NCBI GenBank assembly: GCA_937912045.1
Contig: CALDPI010000109.1
Coordinates: forward strand, 1 to 14,010
Source: an uncultured Clostridia bacterium
GTDB taxonomy: Bacteria; Bacillota; Clostridia; Oscillospirales; Acutalibacteraceae
DNA length: 14,010 nt
Direction of reading: 5' to 3'
The position numbers and the translations under genes were made by a program. Under the pieces are notes generated by a model. The model was not told the DNA's origin. It made no database searches and worked only from the letters and a program-made list of their open reading frames with translations. Positions 6,112 to 12,953 of the stretch are shown piece by piece; position 1 is the stretch's first letter; each line of letters opens with the position of its first letter.

Positions 6112-7323
6112 ATGAAGTATTTGGTGGTTTTATGTGACGGAATGGCAGACAGGCCGTGTGACGCGCTTGGTGGCAAAACACCCATGGAGGCGGCAAGGAA
6201 GCCCGCTATGGATGCGCTGGCAGAAACGGCAGAGGTGGGAATGTGCAAAACCGTCGCAGACGGACTCAAGCCCGGAAGCGACGTTGCAAATCTCTCGGTC
6301 CTCGGCTACGACCCGAAGGTCTGTTATACAGGCCGCTCTCCGCTCGAGGCGGCAAGCATCGGGGTTTCGCTTTTACCGACCGATGTTGCTCTGCGCTGTA
6401 ACCTTGTCACCCTGTCGGACGAGGAAAATTATGAGGATAAAACAATGGTCGACTACTGCGCCGACGATATCAGCACCGCCGAGGCAGAGGAGATTATTAA
6501 AACCGTCGAAGAAAAGCTTGGAAACGAAATATATAAGTTCTATGCAGGCGTCAGCTACCGCCATTGTCTGACGGTCAAAAACGGCACGACCGAGCTCGGC
6601 ACAATGACCCCTCCGCACGATATTACGGGCAAGGTCATAAAAGAGCATTTGAGCGACGCGCCCGCAGCACAGCCGCTTTTGGAGCTTATGAAAAAGAGCT
6701 ACGACATCCTAAAGGACCACCCTGTTAACAAGCAAAGGGAGAAAAACGGCCGCCGCCCTGCCAATTCTATTTGGCTGTGGGGCGAGGGAAAGAAGCCCGA
6801 GCTTCAGAATTTTTATGAGAAAAACGGCGTCACAGGCGGCATAATTTCTGCGGTTGACCTGCTGAAAGGCATCGGCATTCTATCGGGAATGGAAACCCCG
6901 TTTGTTGAGAACGCCACCGCGTATATCGACACAAATTATGAGGGCAAGGTTGCCGCCGCAAAGCAGCTCTTCACAGACGGCTGTGAGCTTGTTTATATAC
7001 ATATCGAAGCCCCCGACGAATGCGGTCACCGCGGCGAAACAGAGGAAAAGGTCCGCGCAATCGAGTTGATTGACAAGAGGGTGCTTACCCCAATGCTCGA
7101 ATATCTGAGAGAAAAGGGTGAGCCGTTCCGCGTGCTCATAATGCCCGACCACCCCACACCACTTTGCATACGCACCCACTCGGGCGACCCCGTACCGTAT
7201 CTTATATACGATTCAACCCAAAATCAAACAGGCGCCCCCAGCTTTACAGAAAGAAACGCAGAGGCCACAGGCAACTATATCCCCCACGGCCCCAACGTTA
7301 TGGATAAGCTTTTAGGAAAATAA
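6112..7323 (+). CDS. Cofactor-independent phosphoglycerate mutase, ApgM type (possible homoserine kinase of the same family)
   Basis: This 403-residue cytoplasmic enzyme belongs to the alkaline phosphatase superfamily. It has the metal-binding motif VVLCDGMADRP (D9), the nucleophile motif GSDVANLSVLGYDP (S56, with D57), GRSPLEAASIGV (74-85), and the C-terminal metal ligands HIEAPDECGHRG and MPDHPTP plus RTHSGDPVPYLIY. The archaeal-type mutase interconverts 2- and 3-phosphoglycerate. A bacterial branch of the same family, about 400 residues long and common in Clostridia and Bacteroides, has been proposed to be a homoserine kinase in genomes lacking ThrB (TIGR02535). I cannot separate these from one sequence. 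The start is ATG at 6112 with AAAGGA (6097-6102), 9 bases away. An ATG at 6094 would place the start before the ribosome binding site. Confidence 0.9.
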   Translation: MKYLVVLCDGMADRPCDALGGKTPMEAARKPAMDALAETAEVGMCKTVADGLKPGSDVANLSVLGYDPKVCYTGRSPLEAASIGVSLLPTDVALRCNLVTLSDEENYEDKTMVDYCADDISTAEAEEIIKTVEEKLGNEIYKFYAGVSYRHCLTVKNGTTELGTMTPPHDITGKVIKEHLSDAPAAQPLLELMKKSYDILKDHPVNKQREKNGRRPANSIWLWGEGKKPELQNFYEKNGVTGGIISAVDLLKGIGILSGMETPFVENATAYIDTNYEGKVAAAKQLFTDGCELVYIHIEAPDECGHRGETEEKVRAIELIDKRVLTPMLEYLREKGEPFRVLIMPDHPTPLCIRTHSGDPVPYLIYDSTQNQTGAPSFTERNAEATGNYIPHGPNVMDKLLGK

Positions 7324-7324
7324 G

Positions 7325-7357
7325 AAAAAGCAAGGACGAAAGTCCTTGCTTTTTTTA
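7325..7357. terminator. Bidirectional terminator between the mutase and metallophosphoesterase genes
   Basis: AAAAAGCAAGGAC (7325-7337) pairs with GTCCTTGCTTTTT (7342-7354) around a GAAA tetraloop. T-runs flank it on both strands. The stop codon of the minus-strand gene (7355-7357) abuts the stem. Confidence 0.92.
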
Positions 7358-8081
7358 ATCAAAAACGTATTCCGGTTCTGCCGCGTGCTTTTCGGACGTC
7401 GGCTTAAAGGGTGTTGTGTCAAGCGGAATAATCTTGTTGAACACGCAGGTGTGGCGCGGAGTTACCGTCCTGTCCTCGTGCATACTGCCGAAGTACCAAT
7501 GACGGAAGGTGCAGCTTTTGTCAATCTCTGCGAAAAAACCGCCGAGCTTGTTAACCTGGTCAGCGCGCCCTTTTCTGAGGAGCATTGCACTTTTAATGAG
7601 CGAGGGAGGCTCGTGCGTCAGTATGTAATCAACACAAAGCTCATTTTCGTCAAGCGCTCTTGCACCCTCGGCAAGCTCCTGCGGTGTGGGGAATTCGTGC
7701 CGCCACCAGCTTGCATCCTTTCGTAAATCAATATCCTCGCTTTCGCCGCCGCCCATTGTAAAGACGCGGCAACCATCAAGATTGAAGACCTGACCGCGCA
7801 TTAAATGATAGAGGTTGGGTCCCACGCGGTGAACCTTGCCGCCCTTCCAGCGCGTAACGCGGCAGGCATTGAGCATATCAAAATTTTCGTGTGTTCCGTC
7901 AAGGAAAACAATGGTAAACTTTCTGGTTGAATTTGAGTGCCTGTTTTTCGCGCTCACTTCCGTCCCAGAGGAAGCCGAAATCACCAAGGACAATAAGCGT
8001 ATCCCCGGCCTTCAGCTTGTACCATTCTTTATCATATATACGGGATTCATCCCCGTGCATATCGCCCGTCAGATAATACAT
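7355..8081 (-). pseudogene. Metallophosphoesterase family protein, interrupted by a one-base frameshift
   Basis: Two adjacent minus-strand frames make one calcineurin-like phosphoesterase. The first part, from ATG at 8081 (GGAGGG just upstream, spacing short at 3 bases), reads MYYLTGDMHGDESRIYD...LIVLGDFGFLWDGSEREKQAL and then stops after a nonsense tail. The second part resumes in another frame with RKFTIVFLDGTHENFDMLNACRVTRWKGGKVHRVG...LMRGQVF...LTHEPP...WYFGSMHEDR and ends at 7355. Removing one base, most simply one A of the AAA at 7922-7920, joins the frames. The result is a continuous 241-residue protein, the expected size. Metal motifs GDMHGD, GDFGFLWD, DGTHEN and THEPP are present. The final motif is GSMH where many members have GHxH. 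It is either a young pseudogene or a sequencing or assembly error. Programmed frameshifting is possible but unsupported. Confidence 0.8.
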
Positions 8082-8149
8082 AAACCCTCCGAAAGATTAA
8101 AAATTGATTAAAGGACAAAAAACTGCTTTCTTTTTAACACGTTATATTA

Positions 8150-8155
8150 TATAAT
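8150..8155 (+). promoter_or_regulatory. Likely -10 box of the D,D-carboxypeptidase gene
   Basis: A perfect TATAAT lies 31 bases before the ATG at 8186 in a very AT-rich gap. No convincing -35 is seen 16-18 bases upstream. Confidence 0.35.
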
Positions 8156-8185
8156 AAAATATATCACAAGTCGAGGAAGAATGCT

Positions 8186-9523
8186 ATGAAAAAAACGGTT
8201 TTGGCAATTTTTTTAATAATAACACTGGCAGTATCGGTCTTTTCGGTCGGCGCAGGCGCATATCAGATATCGGGGTTTGACGTCACAGCAGAGGGCGTTT
8301 TGCTTGTCAGCCTTGACACAGACGACGTGCTTTTTGCGCGCAACACCGAGAAAAAGCTTTATCCTGCCTCGCTCACCAAGATTATGACGGCACTCCTCGT
8401 GCTTGAAAAAACCACAGATCTGGACGGCGAAATGATAACGGTGAGTGAAAACGCCGTTAAATCAATTCTCGGAACGGGCGCATCAAGCGGAGGGCTGAAA
8501 GCGGGCGAGCAGATTACAGCACGACAGGCGGTTTATTATCTTATGCTCCCCTCAGCAAACGACTGTGCCGTTGCCGTTGCCGAGCATTACGGCGGCAGCG
8601 TTTCGGGCTTTGTCAACTTGATGAATGCGCGCGCAGAAGAGCTCGGAATGGAAAATTCGCACTTTGCCAACCCTCACGGTCTGCACGACGACGAGCATTA
8701 TACCACCGTAAAGGATATGTATCTTCTCACAAAGCATGCCCTGTCGATAGAGGTCTTTAAAGAGGTAATAGGACAAAAGCGTTATCAGATGCCGGCCACC
8801 AACAAAAGCCCTGCAAAAACGCTTGTAACCACCGTCTTTATGCAGGACCTTTATAACGGAGTGTCACCGAATTTGTATTATCGGTATGCCAAGGGCGTAA
8901 AGACAGGCTTTACCGATGCGGCAGGCCGCTGTCTTATTTCAACCGCCACGAAAAACGGCCACAGCTATCTTTGCGTGCTTATGAAATGTCCGCAGGACGG
9001 CAGCCGAAATTATAACGAGTTTAAAGAAACAAAGGCGCTTTATGAATGGGCGTTTAACAATTTTGAGTATAAAACCGTCGTAGAAGCTGACACCCCCGTC
9101 GCCGAGGCAAAGGTTGCGCTCTGCTGGGACCACGACTACGTCACAATGCTCATAGAGGGCGGACTTTCTGCAATTCTGCCAAAGGGCGCCGACTCATCAA
9201 CGGTGCAGATTAAGCCAAACCCCGATAAAGAGGTGTTTGACGCACCCATCAAGAAGGGCCAGCGGCTCGGCACAGCAGACGTTGTTTATGCTGGCGAAAC
9301 GCTGGGCACGGTAAATCTGATAGCGGGCGACTCGCGCGATGCAAACTGGGTTCTGCTCGTTGCACGTACAGTAAAGAATGCCTTTACGTCCACCGCGTTT
9401 AAAATCGTTTTGTTAATCTTTGTTTTGGCGCTTGGCGGCTTCATACTGGCTGTGGTGCTTATGAACAGAGGTAGAAAAAAGCGCCGCAGAAGAAAACGCG
9501 GCGGCCACGCAAGATACAGATAA
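8186..9523 (+). CDS. D-alanyl-D-alanine carboxypeptidase, PBP5/DacF type (peptidase S11)
   Basis: This 445-residue membrane-anchored penicillin-binding protein trims the terminal D-alanine from peptidoglycan stem peptides outside the cell. A signal peptide covers about residues 1-25. The three active-site motifs are S62-L-T-K65, S123-A-N125 and K239-T-G241, with the usual context YPASLTKIMTALL and KGVKTGFTDAAGRCL. After the catalytic domain comes a beta-rich C-terminal region (about 300-395). A transmembrane helix (about 403-427) and a very basic tail (RGRKKRRRRKRGG) follow, so this protein is tethered by a true helix rather than the amphipathic tail of E. coli PBP5. The ATG has GAGGAA (8173-8178) 7 bases upstream. 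The gene is monocistronic and ends in a terminator shared with the convergent VanY-type gene. Clostridial relatives include the DacF and DacB types; the paralogue cannot be decided. Confidence 0.95.
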   Translation: MKKTVLAIFLIITLAVSVFSVGAGAYQISGFDVTAEGVLLVSLDTDDVLFARNTEKKLYPASLTKIMTALLVLEKTTDLDGEMITVSENAVKSILGTGASSGGLKAGEQITARQAVYYLMLPSANDCAVAVAEHYGGSVSGFVNLMNARAEELGMENSHFANPHGLHDDEHYTTVKDMYLLTKHALSIEVFKEVIGQKRYQMPATNKSPAKTLVTTVFMQDLYNGVSPNLYYRYAKGVKTGFTDAAGRCLISTATKNGHSYLCVLMKCPQDGSRNYNEFKETKALYEWAFNNFEYKTVVEADTPVAEAKVALCWDHDYVTMLIEGGLSAILPKGADSSTVQIKPNPDKEVFDAPIKKGQRLGTADVVYAGETLGTVNLIAGDSRDANWVLLVARTVKNAFTSTAFKIVLLIFVLALGGFILAVVLMNRGRKKRRRRKRGGHARYR

Positions 9524-9528
9524 AAATT

Positions 9529-9557
9529 ACCCCGTACAGAAGTACGGGGTGTTTTTA
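9529..9557. terminator. Bidirectional terminator between the two carboxypeptidase genes
   Basis: ACCCCGTAC (9529-9537) pairs perfectly with GTACGGGGT (9542-9550) around AGAA. It is followed rightward by GTTTTTATTT and leftward, on the minus strand, by AATTTTTATC. It serves both convergent genes. Confidence 0.88.
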
Positions 9558-10295
9558 TTTGTTTTCAAGATATTCTTCCAGCGTTACATCTAAGGAGTTC
9601 ATTTCTCTGGCAACGTCGATTCCGACAAAGCGCCAGTGCCAAGGCTCGTATATGATTTTTGTGATATGCTCCTTATCGGAGGGATAACGCATTATAAAAC
9701 CGTAGTCTTCCGCATTTTCTTTGAGCCAATCGTACTGTGGCATTGTTTCAAACGCGTTGGTTGTGGAATTAAAGTCAACCGCCAGACCCGATTGGTGCTC
9801 GCTCGTTCCGGGGCGGGCTACAACCTTTGCGGCCTCGGCCTCAGCCTCGCTCTCGGGGGTGCCGGCCTTAATTACGCGCTGAATTTTGTTTTCAAACAGC
9901 ATCTTTTGTGTCGCATACGAACGGTAGGGCGAACGCACGTAAAGCTCAATTCCGTTTGCCCAGGCGGCCTCAAGCATCGCCATCAAATAAGGATACATTT
10001 CCGCGTCAACCTGTTTGAGCTCGCCGTTCAGATATTTTGCAGGAAGCTCTTTAAGCTCGTTGGTGGAATCATAGTCAAGCGGCAGAGCGTTGTCGGGGTT
10101 AACAAGCAAAAGGCAGGAAAAATGGGGGTCCAGTCCTGCAGGCGCAGGCTCAGACGACATCGAGGAAACGGGAGCTTCAGAGCTTGACGAAGCGACGGGT
10201 GTCTCAGGGTTGGATACAACCTGTCTTTTGTCGCAGGCCGAAAATGTAAAGCACAGCAAAAGCGCAAGTGCGGCAACAAAAACGTGTTTTTTCAT
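9555..10295 (-). CDS. VanY-type D-alanyl-D-alanine carboxypeptidase, lipoprotein (peptidase M15B)
   Basis: This 246-residue secreted zinc peptidase should cleave terminal D-alanine from peptidoglycan precursors at the cell surface. The signal peptide ends in the lipobox F-S-A-C with lipidated C21. A Ser/Pro/Glu-rich linker follows (about 28-56). The M15B domain spans about 60-235, with YRSYATQ (124-130), the zinc motif S165-E-H167-Q-S-G-L-A-V-D174-F, and E217-P-W-H220-W-R-F-V-G. All expected zinc and catalytic residues are present. AAGGTGG precedes the ATG at 10295 with about 9 bases spacing. It has its own promoter at 10336-10364. General wall remodelling is more likely than vancomycin resistance, because no vanH, vanA/B, vanX or vanS/R genes are nearby. 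Confidence 0.93.
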   Translation of the reverse strand: MKKHVFVAALALLLCFTFSACDKRQVVSNPETPVASSSSEAPVSSMSSEPAPAGLDPHFSCLLLVNPDNALPLDYDSTNELKELPAKYLNGELKQVDAEMYPYLMAMLEAAWANGIELYVRSPYRSYATQKMLFENKIQRVIKAGTPESEAEAEAAKVVARPGTSEHQSGLAVDFNSTTNAFETMPQYDWLKENAEDYGFIMRYPSDKEHITKIIYEPWHWRFVGIDVAREMNSLDVTLEEYLENK

Positions 10296-10335
10296 ATTTA
10301 ACGTCCACCTTTTTGATAGTCTTTATCTTAAAATA

Positions 10336-10364
10336 ATTATAACACAGCGTCGTCCTGTGGGCAA
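10336..10364 (-). promoter_or_regulatory. Promoter of the VanY-type gene
   Basis: On the minus strand, TTGCCC (10364-10359) and a perfect TATAAT (10341-10336) have 17-base spacing, with TGT directly before the -10 (extended -10). The leader to the ATG at 10295 would be about 35 bases. It lies 24 bases after the stop of the upstream phosphodiesterase gene, and no terminator is visible between the two, so some read-through is possible. Confidence 0.75.
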
Positions 10365-10387
10365 GAATTTTGTAGTGTTTTGTCGTG

Positions 10388-10861
10388 TCATATTTTGACG
10401 GTGGCGGCAAAAACACCGCCGTCAACGATATCAATATACGCATAAGAGCAGCCGCTTTCGCGCCCACGCCCAACCGAGCCGGGATTAACCAAATGCACTC
10501 CGTCGGCATATCTTATATTGGGAATGTGGGTGTGACCGTAAAGCGCAATGTCCGCGCCCACCGCCTTGGCATAGGACAGCAGATGCGCATCGGACGATTT
10601 AACACCGTATTCGTGGCCGTGGGTGTAAAAAATCTTTTTGCCGCAAAGCGTCACCGTCCTGTGCGACGGAACGCTGCTGTAAAAATCACAGTTGCCGCTG
10701 ACAAAATAAAAGGTGCGGTCGGGGTAAAGCGCCGAAAGTCCGTCGGTGTCTGCCAGCACGTCGCCCAAAAAGAAAACGTGCTTGGCGTCCTTCTGTGCGT
10801 CAATGGCGTCCAAAAGCCGACAGACTCTGCCGTGACTGTCGGATAAGACCAGAATTCTCAT
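10388..10861 (-). CDS. YfcE/MJ0936-type metallophosphoesterase (phosphodiesterase)
   Basis: This 157-residue cytoplasmic member of the calcineurin-like superfamily is of the compact YfcE group, which hydrolyses phosphodiester bonds with two metal ions. All motifs are in order: SDSHG (7-11, metal ligands D8 and H10), GD (33-34), GNCD (56-59), the HGHE block, GHTH, and then NPGSVGRGR. Length fits the family, about 155-185. The ATG at 10861 has GAGGT six bases upstream. It is divergent from the small-protein operon across a 59-base gap. Its natural substrate is unknown. In many Clostridia this gene follows the RdgB/HAM1 nucleotide pyrophosphatase gene; that gene is not adjacent here. Confidence 0.92.
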   Translation of the reverse strand: MRILVLSDSHGRVCRLLDAIDAQKDAKHVFFLGDVLADTDGLSALYPDRTFYFVSGNCDFYSSVPSHRTVTLCGKKIFYTHGHEYGVKSSDAHLLSYAKAVGADIALYGHTHIPNIRYADGVHLVNPGSVGRGRESGCSYAYIDIVDGGVFAATVKI

Positions 10862-10920
10862 ATTCTACCTCACAAAAAGTCATCATATAAATAGTATATA
10901 TAAAAACGGGGGTGTTTGCA

Positions 10921-11157
10921 ATGGAAAAAGATATTGACCGCAAAAAGCTTCTCTCTGCCGTGGGAGAGCTGTATAAAAACGAAAAGCTGGCACGCGCGGT
11001 GGAAAGCAAGGATATGGACGGCATCTTTTCCTCACTAAGCAAGGAGCAGGCAAGAGAGCTGAAAACCGTCCTGTCAGACAAGGCGCAGCTTGAAAAAATT
11101 TTGAATTCGCCACAGGCAAAGCAGATAATGAGAGCGTTTAACAAAGATGGAAACTGA
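10921..11157 (+). CDS. Small protein of unknown function (first gene of three-gene operon)
   Basis: I do not recognise this 78-residue protein. It is charged, cysteine-free and looks almost fully alpha-helical (MEKDIDRKKLLSAVGELYKN...), with no signal peptide or membrane segment, so it is probably cytoplasmic. ATG at 10921 is preferred over GTG at 10912 because GGGGGTG (10908-10914) overlaps the GTG and is ideally spaced for the ATG. Its last 11 bases overlap the next gene, and all three genes of the set overlap, which suggests coupled translation. The 59-base gap to the divergent phosphodiesterase is AT-rich and must hold the promoter. I see only a weak TATAAA near 10886. Confidence 0.8.
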   Translation: MEKDIDRKKLLSAVGELYKNEKLARAVESKDMDGIFSSLSKEQARELKTVLSDKAQLEKILNSPQAKQIMRAFNKDGN

Positions 11158-11473
11158 AGGTATTAACGAAAAAATCTCGCAGCTTTTATCCGACCCCGAG
11201 GGTATGGCGAAAATCAGCGCGATGGCACAGTCGCTTTTCGGAAACGAGGGCGAAAAAAGGGAGGAGCCGAAAGAATCAGGCGAGGCACAAATGCTTGTGA
11301 AGGCGGCAAAGCTTTTGGGTGACAGCGGAGGGCGCGACGACCGTGCACAGCTGCTGTTGGCGCTTAAGCCGCACCTAAGCGCCGAAAAGGGCGAGCGCGT
11401 GGATAAGGCCATAAAGCTTTTGCGCCTTGCGCGGCTTTTACCACTTATAAAGGAAAGTGATTTGTTCTTATGA
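11147..11473 (+). CDS. Small protein of unknown function (second gene of three-gene operon)
   Basis: This is a 108-residue charged protein with two parts. The N-terminal part (NEKISQLLSDPEGMAKISAMAQSLFG, about 6-32) is followed by a Glu/Lys/Gly-rich linker. The C-terminal part (about 47-105) has a repeated Leu/Ala helix pattern, ending QLLLALKPHLSAEKGERVDKAI and a Leu/Arg-rich helix. No signal peptide or cysteine is present. Similar small proteins with an 'ALKPxL' helix occur, to my memory, in other Clostridia, where they are unnamed. It starts inside the preceding gene (11-base overlap) and shares four bases (ATGA) with the following gene. Function is unknown. Confidence 0.8.
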   Translation: METEGINEKISQLLSDPEGMAKISAMAQSLFGNEGEKREEPKESGEAQMLVKAAKLLGDSGGRDDRAQLLLALKPHLSAEKGERVDKAIKLLRLARLLPLIKESDLFL

Positions 11474-11802
11474 GTAATATGAGCCGAGAAGAATTTTTGC
11501 GTCTTCAGAAAGAGGCCGAAGCCCGCATGCGCGAAATGCAGAGGAGAAGCGACGAGATTACGGGTAAGATGCCGCCCGCGCCCGATTTTGTGACCCTGCG
11601 CGAGCAACCACAAGGCGATATAAAAAAAGAAACCCCGCCGCCGCAAAAAAACGGCAGAGGGCTTGACCTTCTCAGAATGCTGAATTTTAAAAATATAAAT
11701 ATGGACTCGGACCGAGTGCTGCTGATAGCGCTTATGCTTCTGCTCATCGGCGAGTCAAGCGACGAGCTTTTGCTACTGGCACTGCTTTATATAATGCTAT
11801 AA
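11470..11802 (+). CDS. Small protein with C-terminal double hydrophobic segment (third gene of three-gene operon)
   Basis: This 110-residue protein of unknown function has a strongly charged N-terminal helix (about 5-35, rich in Glu and Arg, coiled-coil-like) and a Pro-rich middle (PPAPDF, KKETPPPQK; 35-60). Its tail has two short hydrophobic runs (83-93 and 100-110) separated by GESSDE, and the chain ends right after the second. The runs are about 11 residues each, too short for ordinary membrane crossings. They may form a helical hairpin, a membrane-surface anchor or a self-assembly tail. It starts by an ATGA overlap with the previous gene. I recall similar Leu-rich, acidic-broken tails in unnamed clostridial proteins, some near sporulation genes; that is weak memory, not evidence. 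Confidence 0.8.
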   Translation: MSNMSREEFLRLQKEAEARMREMQRRSDEITGKMPPAPDFVTLREQPQGDIKKETPPPQKNGRGLDLLRMLNFKNINMDSDRVLLIALMLLLIGESSDELLLLALLYIML

Positions 11803-11828
11803 AAAACCCAGCCGAACGGCTGGGTTTT
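11803..11828. terminator. Bidirectional terminator between the small-protein operon and rpsR
   Basis: AAAACCCAGCC (11803-11813) pairs with GGCTGGGTTTT (11818-11828) around GAAC. The T-run is stronger on the minus strand (TTTTTT), where it ends the rpsF-ssb-rpsR operon. Rightward it has four T. Confidence 0.88.
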
Positions 11829-11836
11829 GATGTTTA

Positions 11837-12076
11837 TTAGTCGCTAACGTAGGGAAGTAAAGCAACCTGTCTTGCACGCTTGATAGCGGTGGTCAGCTCA
11901 CGCTGATGCTTTGCGCAGGTGCCCGTTGCACGACGGGGAAGGATTTTTGCACGCTCGGAAATGAACTTGCGAAGACGAGCAACATCCTTGTAATCAATTT
12001 CTTCAACGCGGTCAACGCAGAAATGGCAAACCTTCTTGTGCGGCTTTCTGCGTGCGGGTCTATCGTTTTTCTCCAT
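11837..12076 (-). CDS. rpsR: 30S ribosomal protein S18
   Basis: This 79-residue protein of the small-subunit platform pairs with S6 and contacts the central domain of 16S rRNA. The core DYKDVARLRKFISERAKILPRR, TGTCAKHQRELTTAIKRARQ and ALLP is fully conserved. C17, C20, C54 and H57 are all present, so this is the zinc-binding (C+) form. The ATG at 12076 has GGAGGA 8 bases upstream. It is the last gene of rpsF-ssb-rpsR, 25 bases after ssb, and ends at a strong terminator. Confidence 0.97.
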   Translation of the reverse strand: MEKNDRPARRKPHKKVCHFCVDRVEEIDYKDVARLRKFISERAKILPRRATGTCAKHQRELTTAIKRARQVALLPYVSD

Positions 12077-12101
12077 GAGAATTATCCTCCATTCTTAAAA
12101 C

Positions 12102-12530
12102 TTAAAACGGCAGGTCGTCATCAGCAGCAATAACAGAGAAATCTCCGCTGTCGGTGTTGTTGAACGATGTGGCAGCAGGGGCAACGTCGTCGCCTGCACT
12201 ACCGCCGTCGCGGCGTGACTCTACAAACTGAACATTATTGGCGATAACCTCAAATGCAGTTCTGTTCTTGCCGGTATCCTTATCAACATACCTTCTTGTC
12301 TGAATAGAACCTTCAATGCCAATCAAACTGCCCTTTTTGAAATACTTAGTAACAAATTCTGCAGTCTGGCGCCAGGCAACAATGTTAATAAAATCTGCCT
12401 GACTCTCTTCACCGGCCTTATAACGACGGTTAACGGCGATGGAAAAAGAGGTCACGGGGATGTTATTGTTTGTGTACCTGAGTTCGGGGTCGGCAGTCAA
12501 TCTGCCTGTCAAAACAACCAGATTAAACAT
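12102..12530 (-). CDS. ssb: Single-stranded DNA-binding protein
   Basis: This 142-residue protein binds single-stranded DNA as a tetramer during replication, repair and recombination. The OB-fold occupies about 1-105, starting MFNLVVLTGRLTADPELRYT and including FINIVAWRQTAEFV and GSIQTRRYVDKDTGKNRTAFEVIA. A flexible Gly/Ala/Asn-rich linker follows, then the acidic tip DDDLPF (137-142) that recruits partner proteins. It is slightly shorter than the commonest SSB (about 160-175), owing to a short linker. The ATG at 12530 has GGAGG 8-9 bases upstream, overlapping the rpsF stop region. It lies between rpsF and rpsR, the standard arrangement in Firmicutes. Confidence 0.97.
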   Translation of the reverse strand: MFNLVVLTGRLTADPELRYTNNNIPVTSFSIAVNRRYKAGEESQADFINIVAWRQTAEFVTKYFKKGSLIGIEGSIQTRRYVDKDTGKNRTAFEVIANNVQFVESRRDGGSAGDDVAPAATSFNNTDSGDFSVIAADDDLPF

Positions 12531-12545
12531 ATAGGTTACCCTCCA

Positions 12546-12827
12546 TTACTTTTTAATAATCATTGTGCGGAGAACACCGTCGGTGATTTTCGCCACACGC
12601 TCAAGCTCTGCCGGGAAGCCGGCTTCGCTCTCAAATGTCGTAATGACATAGTGGCCTTCGGTCTCGTCGTTAATCGGATAGGCAAGTCTGCGCTTACCCC
12701 ATTCGTCAACATTTTCGATGGTTCCGTTAGCCTCGATAAGAGCCTTGAACTTCTCAACCAACTCAGCAACGGTCTCGTCGCCGCCGTTTACAGAGAAAAT
12801 CATAGCTAATTCGTACTTGTTTTTCAT
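12546..12827 (-). CDS. rpsF: 30S ribosomal protein S6
   Basis: This 93-residue ribosomal protein forms a heterodimer with S18 on the 30S platform. It starts MKNKYELAMIFSVNGGDETV and contains NVDEWGKRRLAYPINDETEGHYVITTFE, the conserved S6 core that holds the S18-facing surface. The ATG at 12827 has a strong GGAGGTG ribosome binding site 7 bases away. It is first in rpsF-ssb-rpsR. Its leader (12828-12910) is structured, and in other bacteria the S6:S18 dimer represses this operon by binding such a leader. Confidence 0.97.
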   Translation of the reverse strand: MKNKYELAMIFSVNGGDETVAELVEKFKALIEANGTIENVDEWGKRRLAYPINDETEGHYVITTFESEAGFPAELERVAKITDGVLRTMIIKK

Positions 12828-12910
12828 CTTGTTGCACCTCCTTCTGGACTATTGGCCGAGCACGCAGCTCGGCAAGGAGCTATAAAATGGGCATAATCCC
12901 ACAAATAGCT
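12828..12910 (-). promoter_or_regulatory. Structured 5' leader of rpsF, candidate S6:S18-binding autoregulatory element
   Basis: From the predicted start near 12910, the leader folds as a stem AGCUAU (12910-12905) with AUAGCU (12883-12878) enclosing a UGGG/CCCA hairpin (12901-12898 with 12891-12888). A second hairpin of seven perfect pairs follows, GCCGAGC (12873-12867) with GCUCGGC (12861-12855), loop UGCGU. The ribosome binding site follows 10-15 bases later. S6:S18 leader motifs are known in many bacteria; I could not match this one to the published consensus from memory. Confidence 0.5.
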
Positions 12911-12915
12911 TTGAT

Positions 12916-12944
12916 ATTATATCAGCCCCGTCGCCGTTTGTCAA
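12916..12944 (-). promoter_or_regulatory. Perfect consensus promoter of rpsF-ssb-rpsR
   Basis: On the minus strand, TTGACA (12944-12939) and TATAAT (12921-12916) have 17-base spacing. Both hexamers are perfect, consistent with a heavily expressed ribosomal protein operon. Confidence 0.92.
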
Positions 12945-12953
12945 CAAAAATTA

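Noticed and set aside
9555..10295. VanY-type gene as a vancomycin-resistance determinant
   Set aside because: None of the other van genes is present nearby. Such lipoprotein M15B enzymes are common wall-remodelling proteins in Clostridia.
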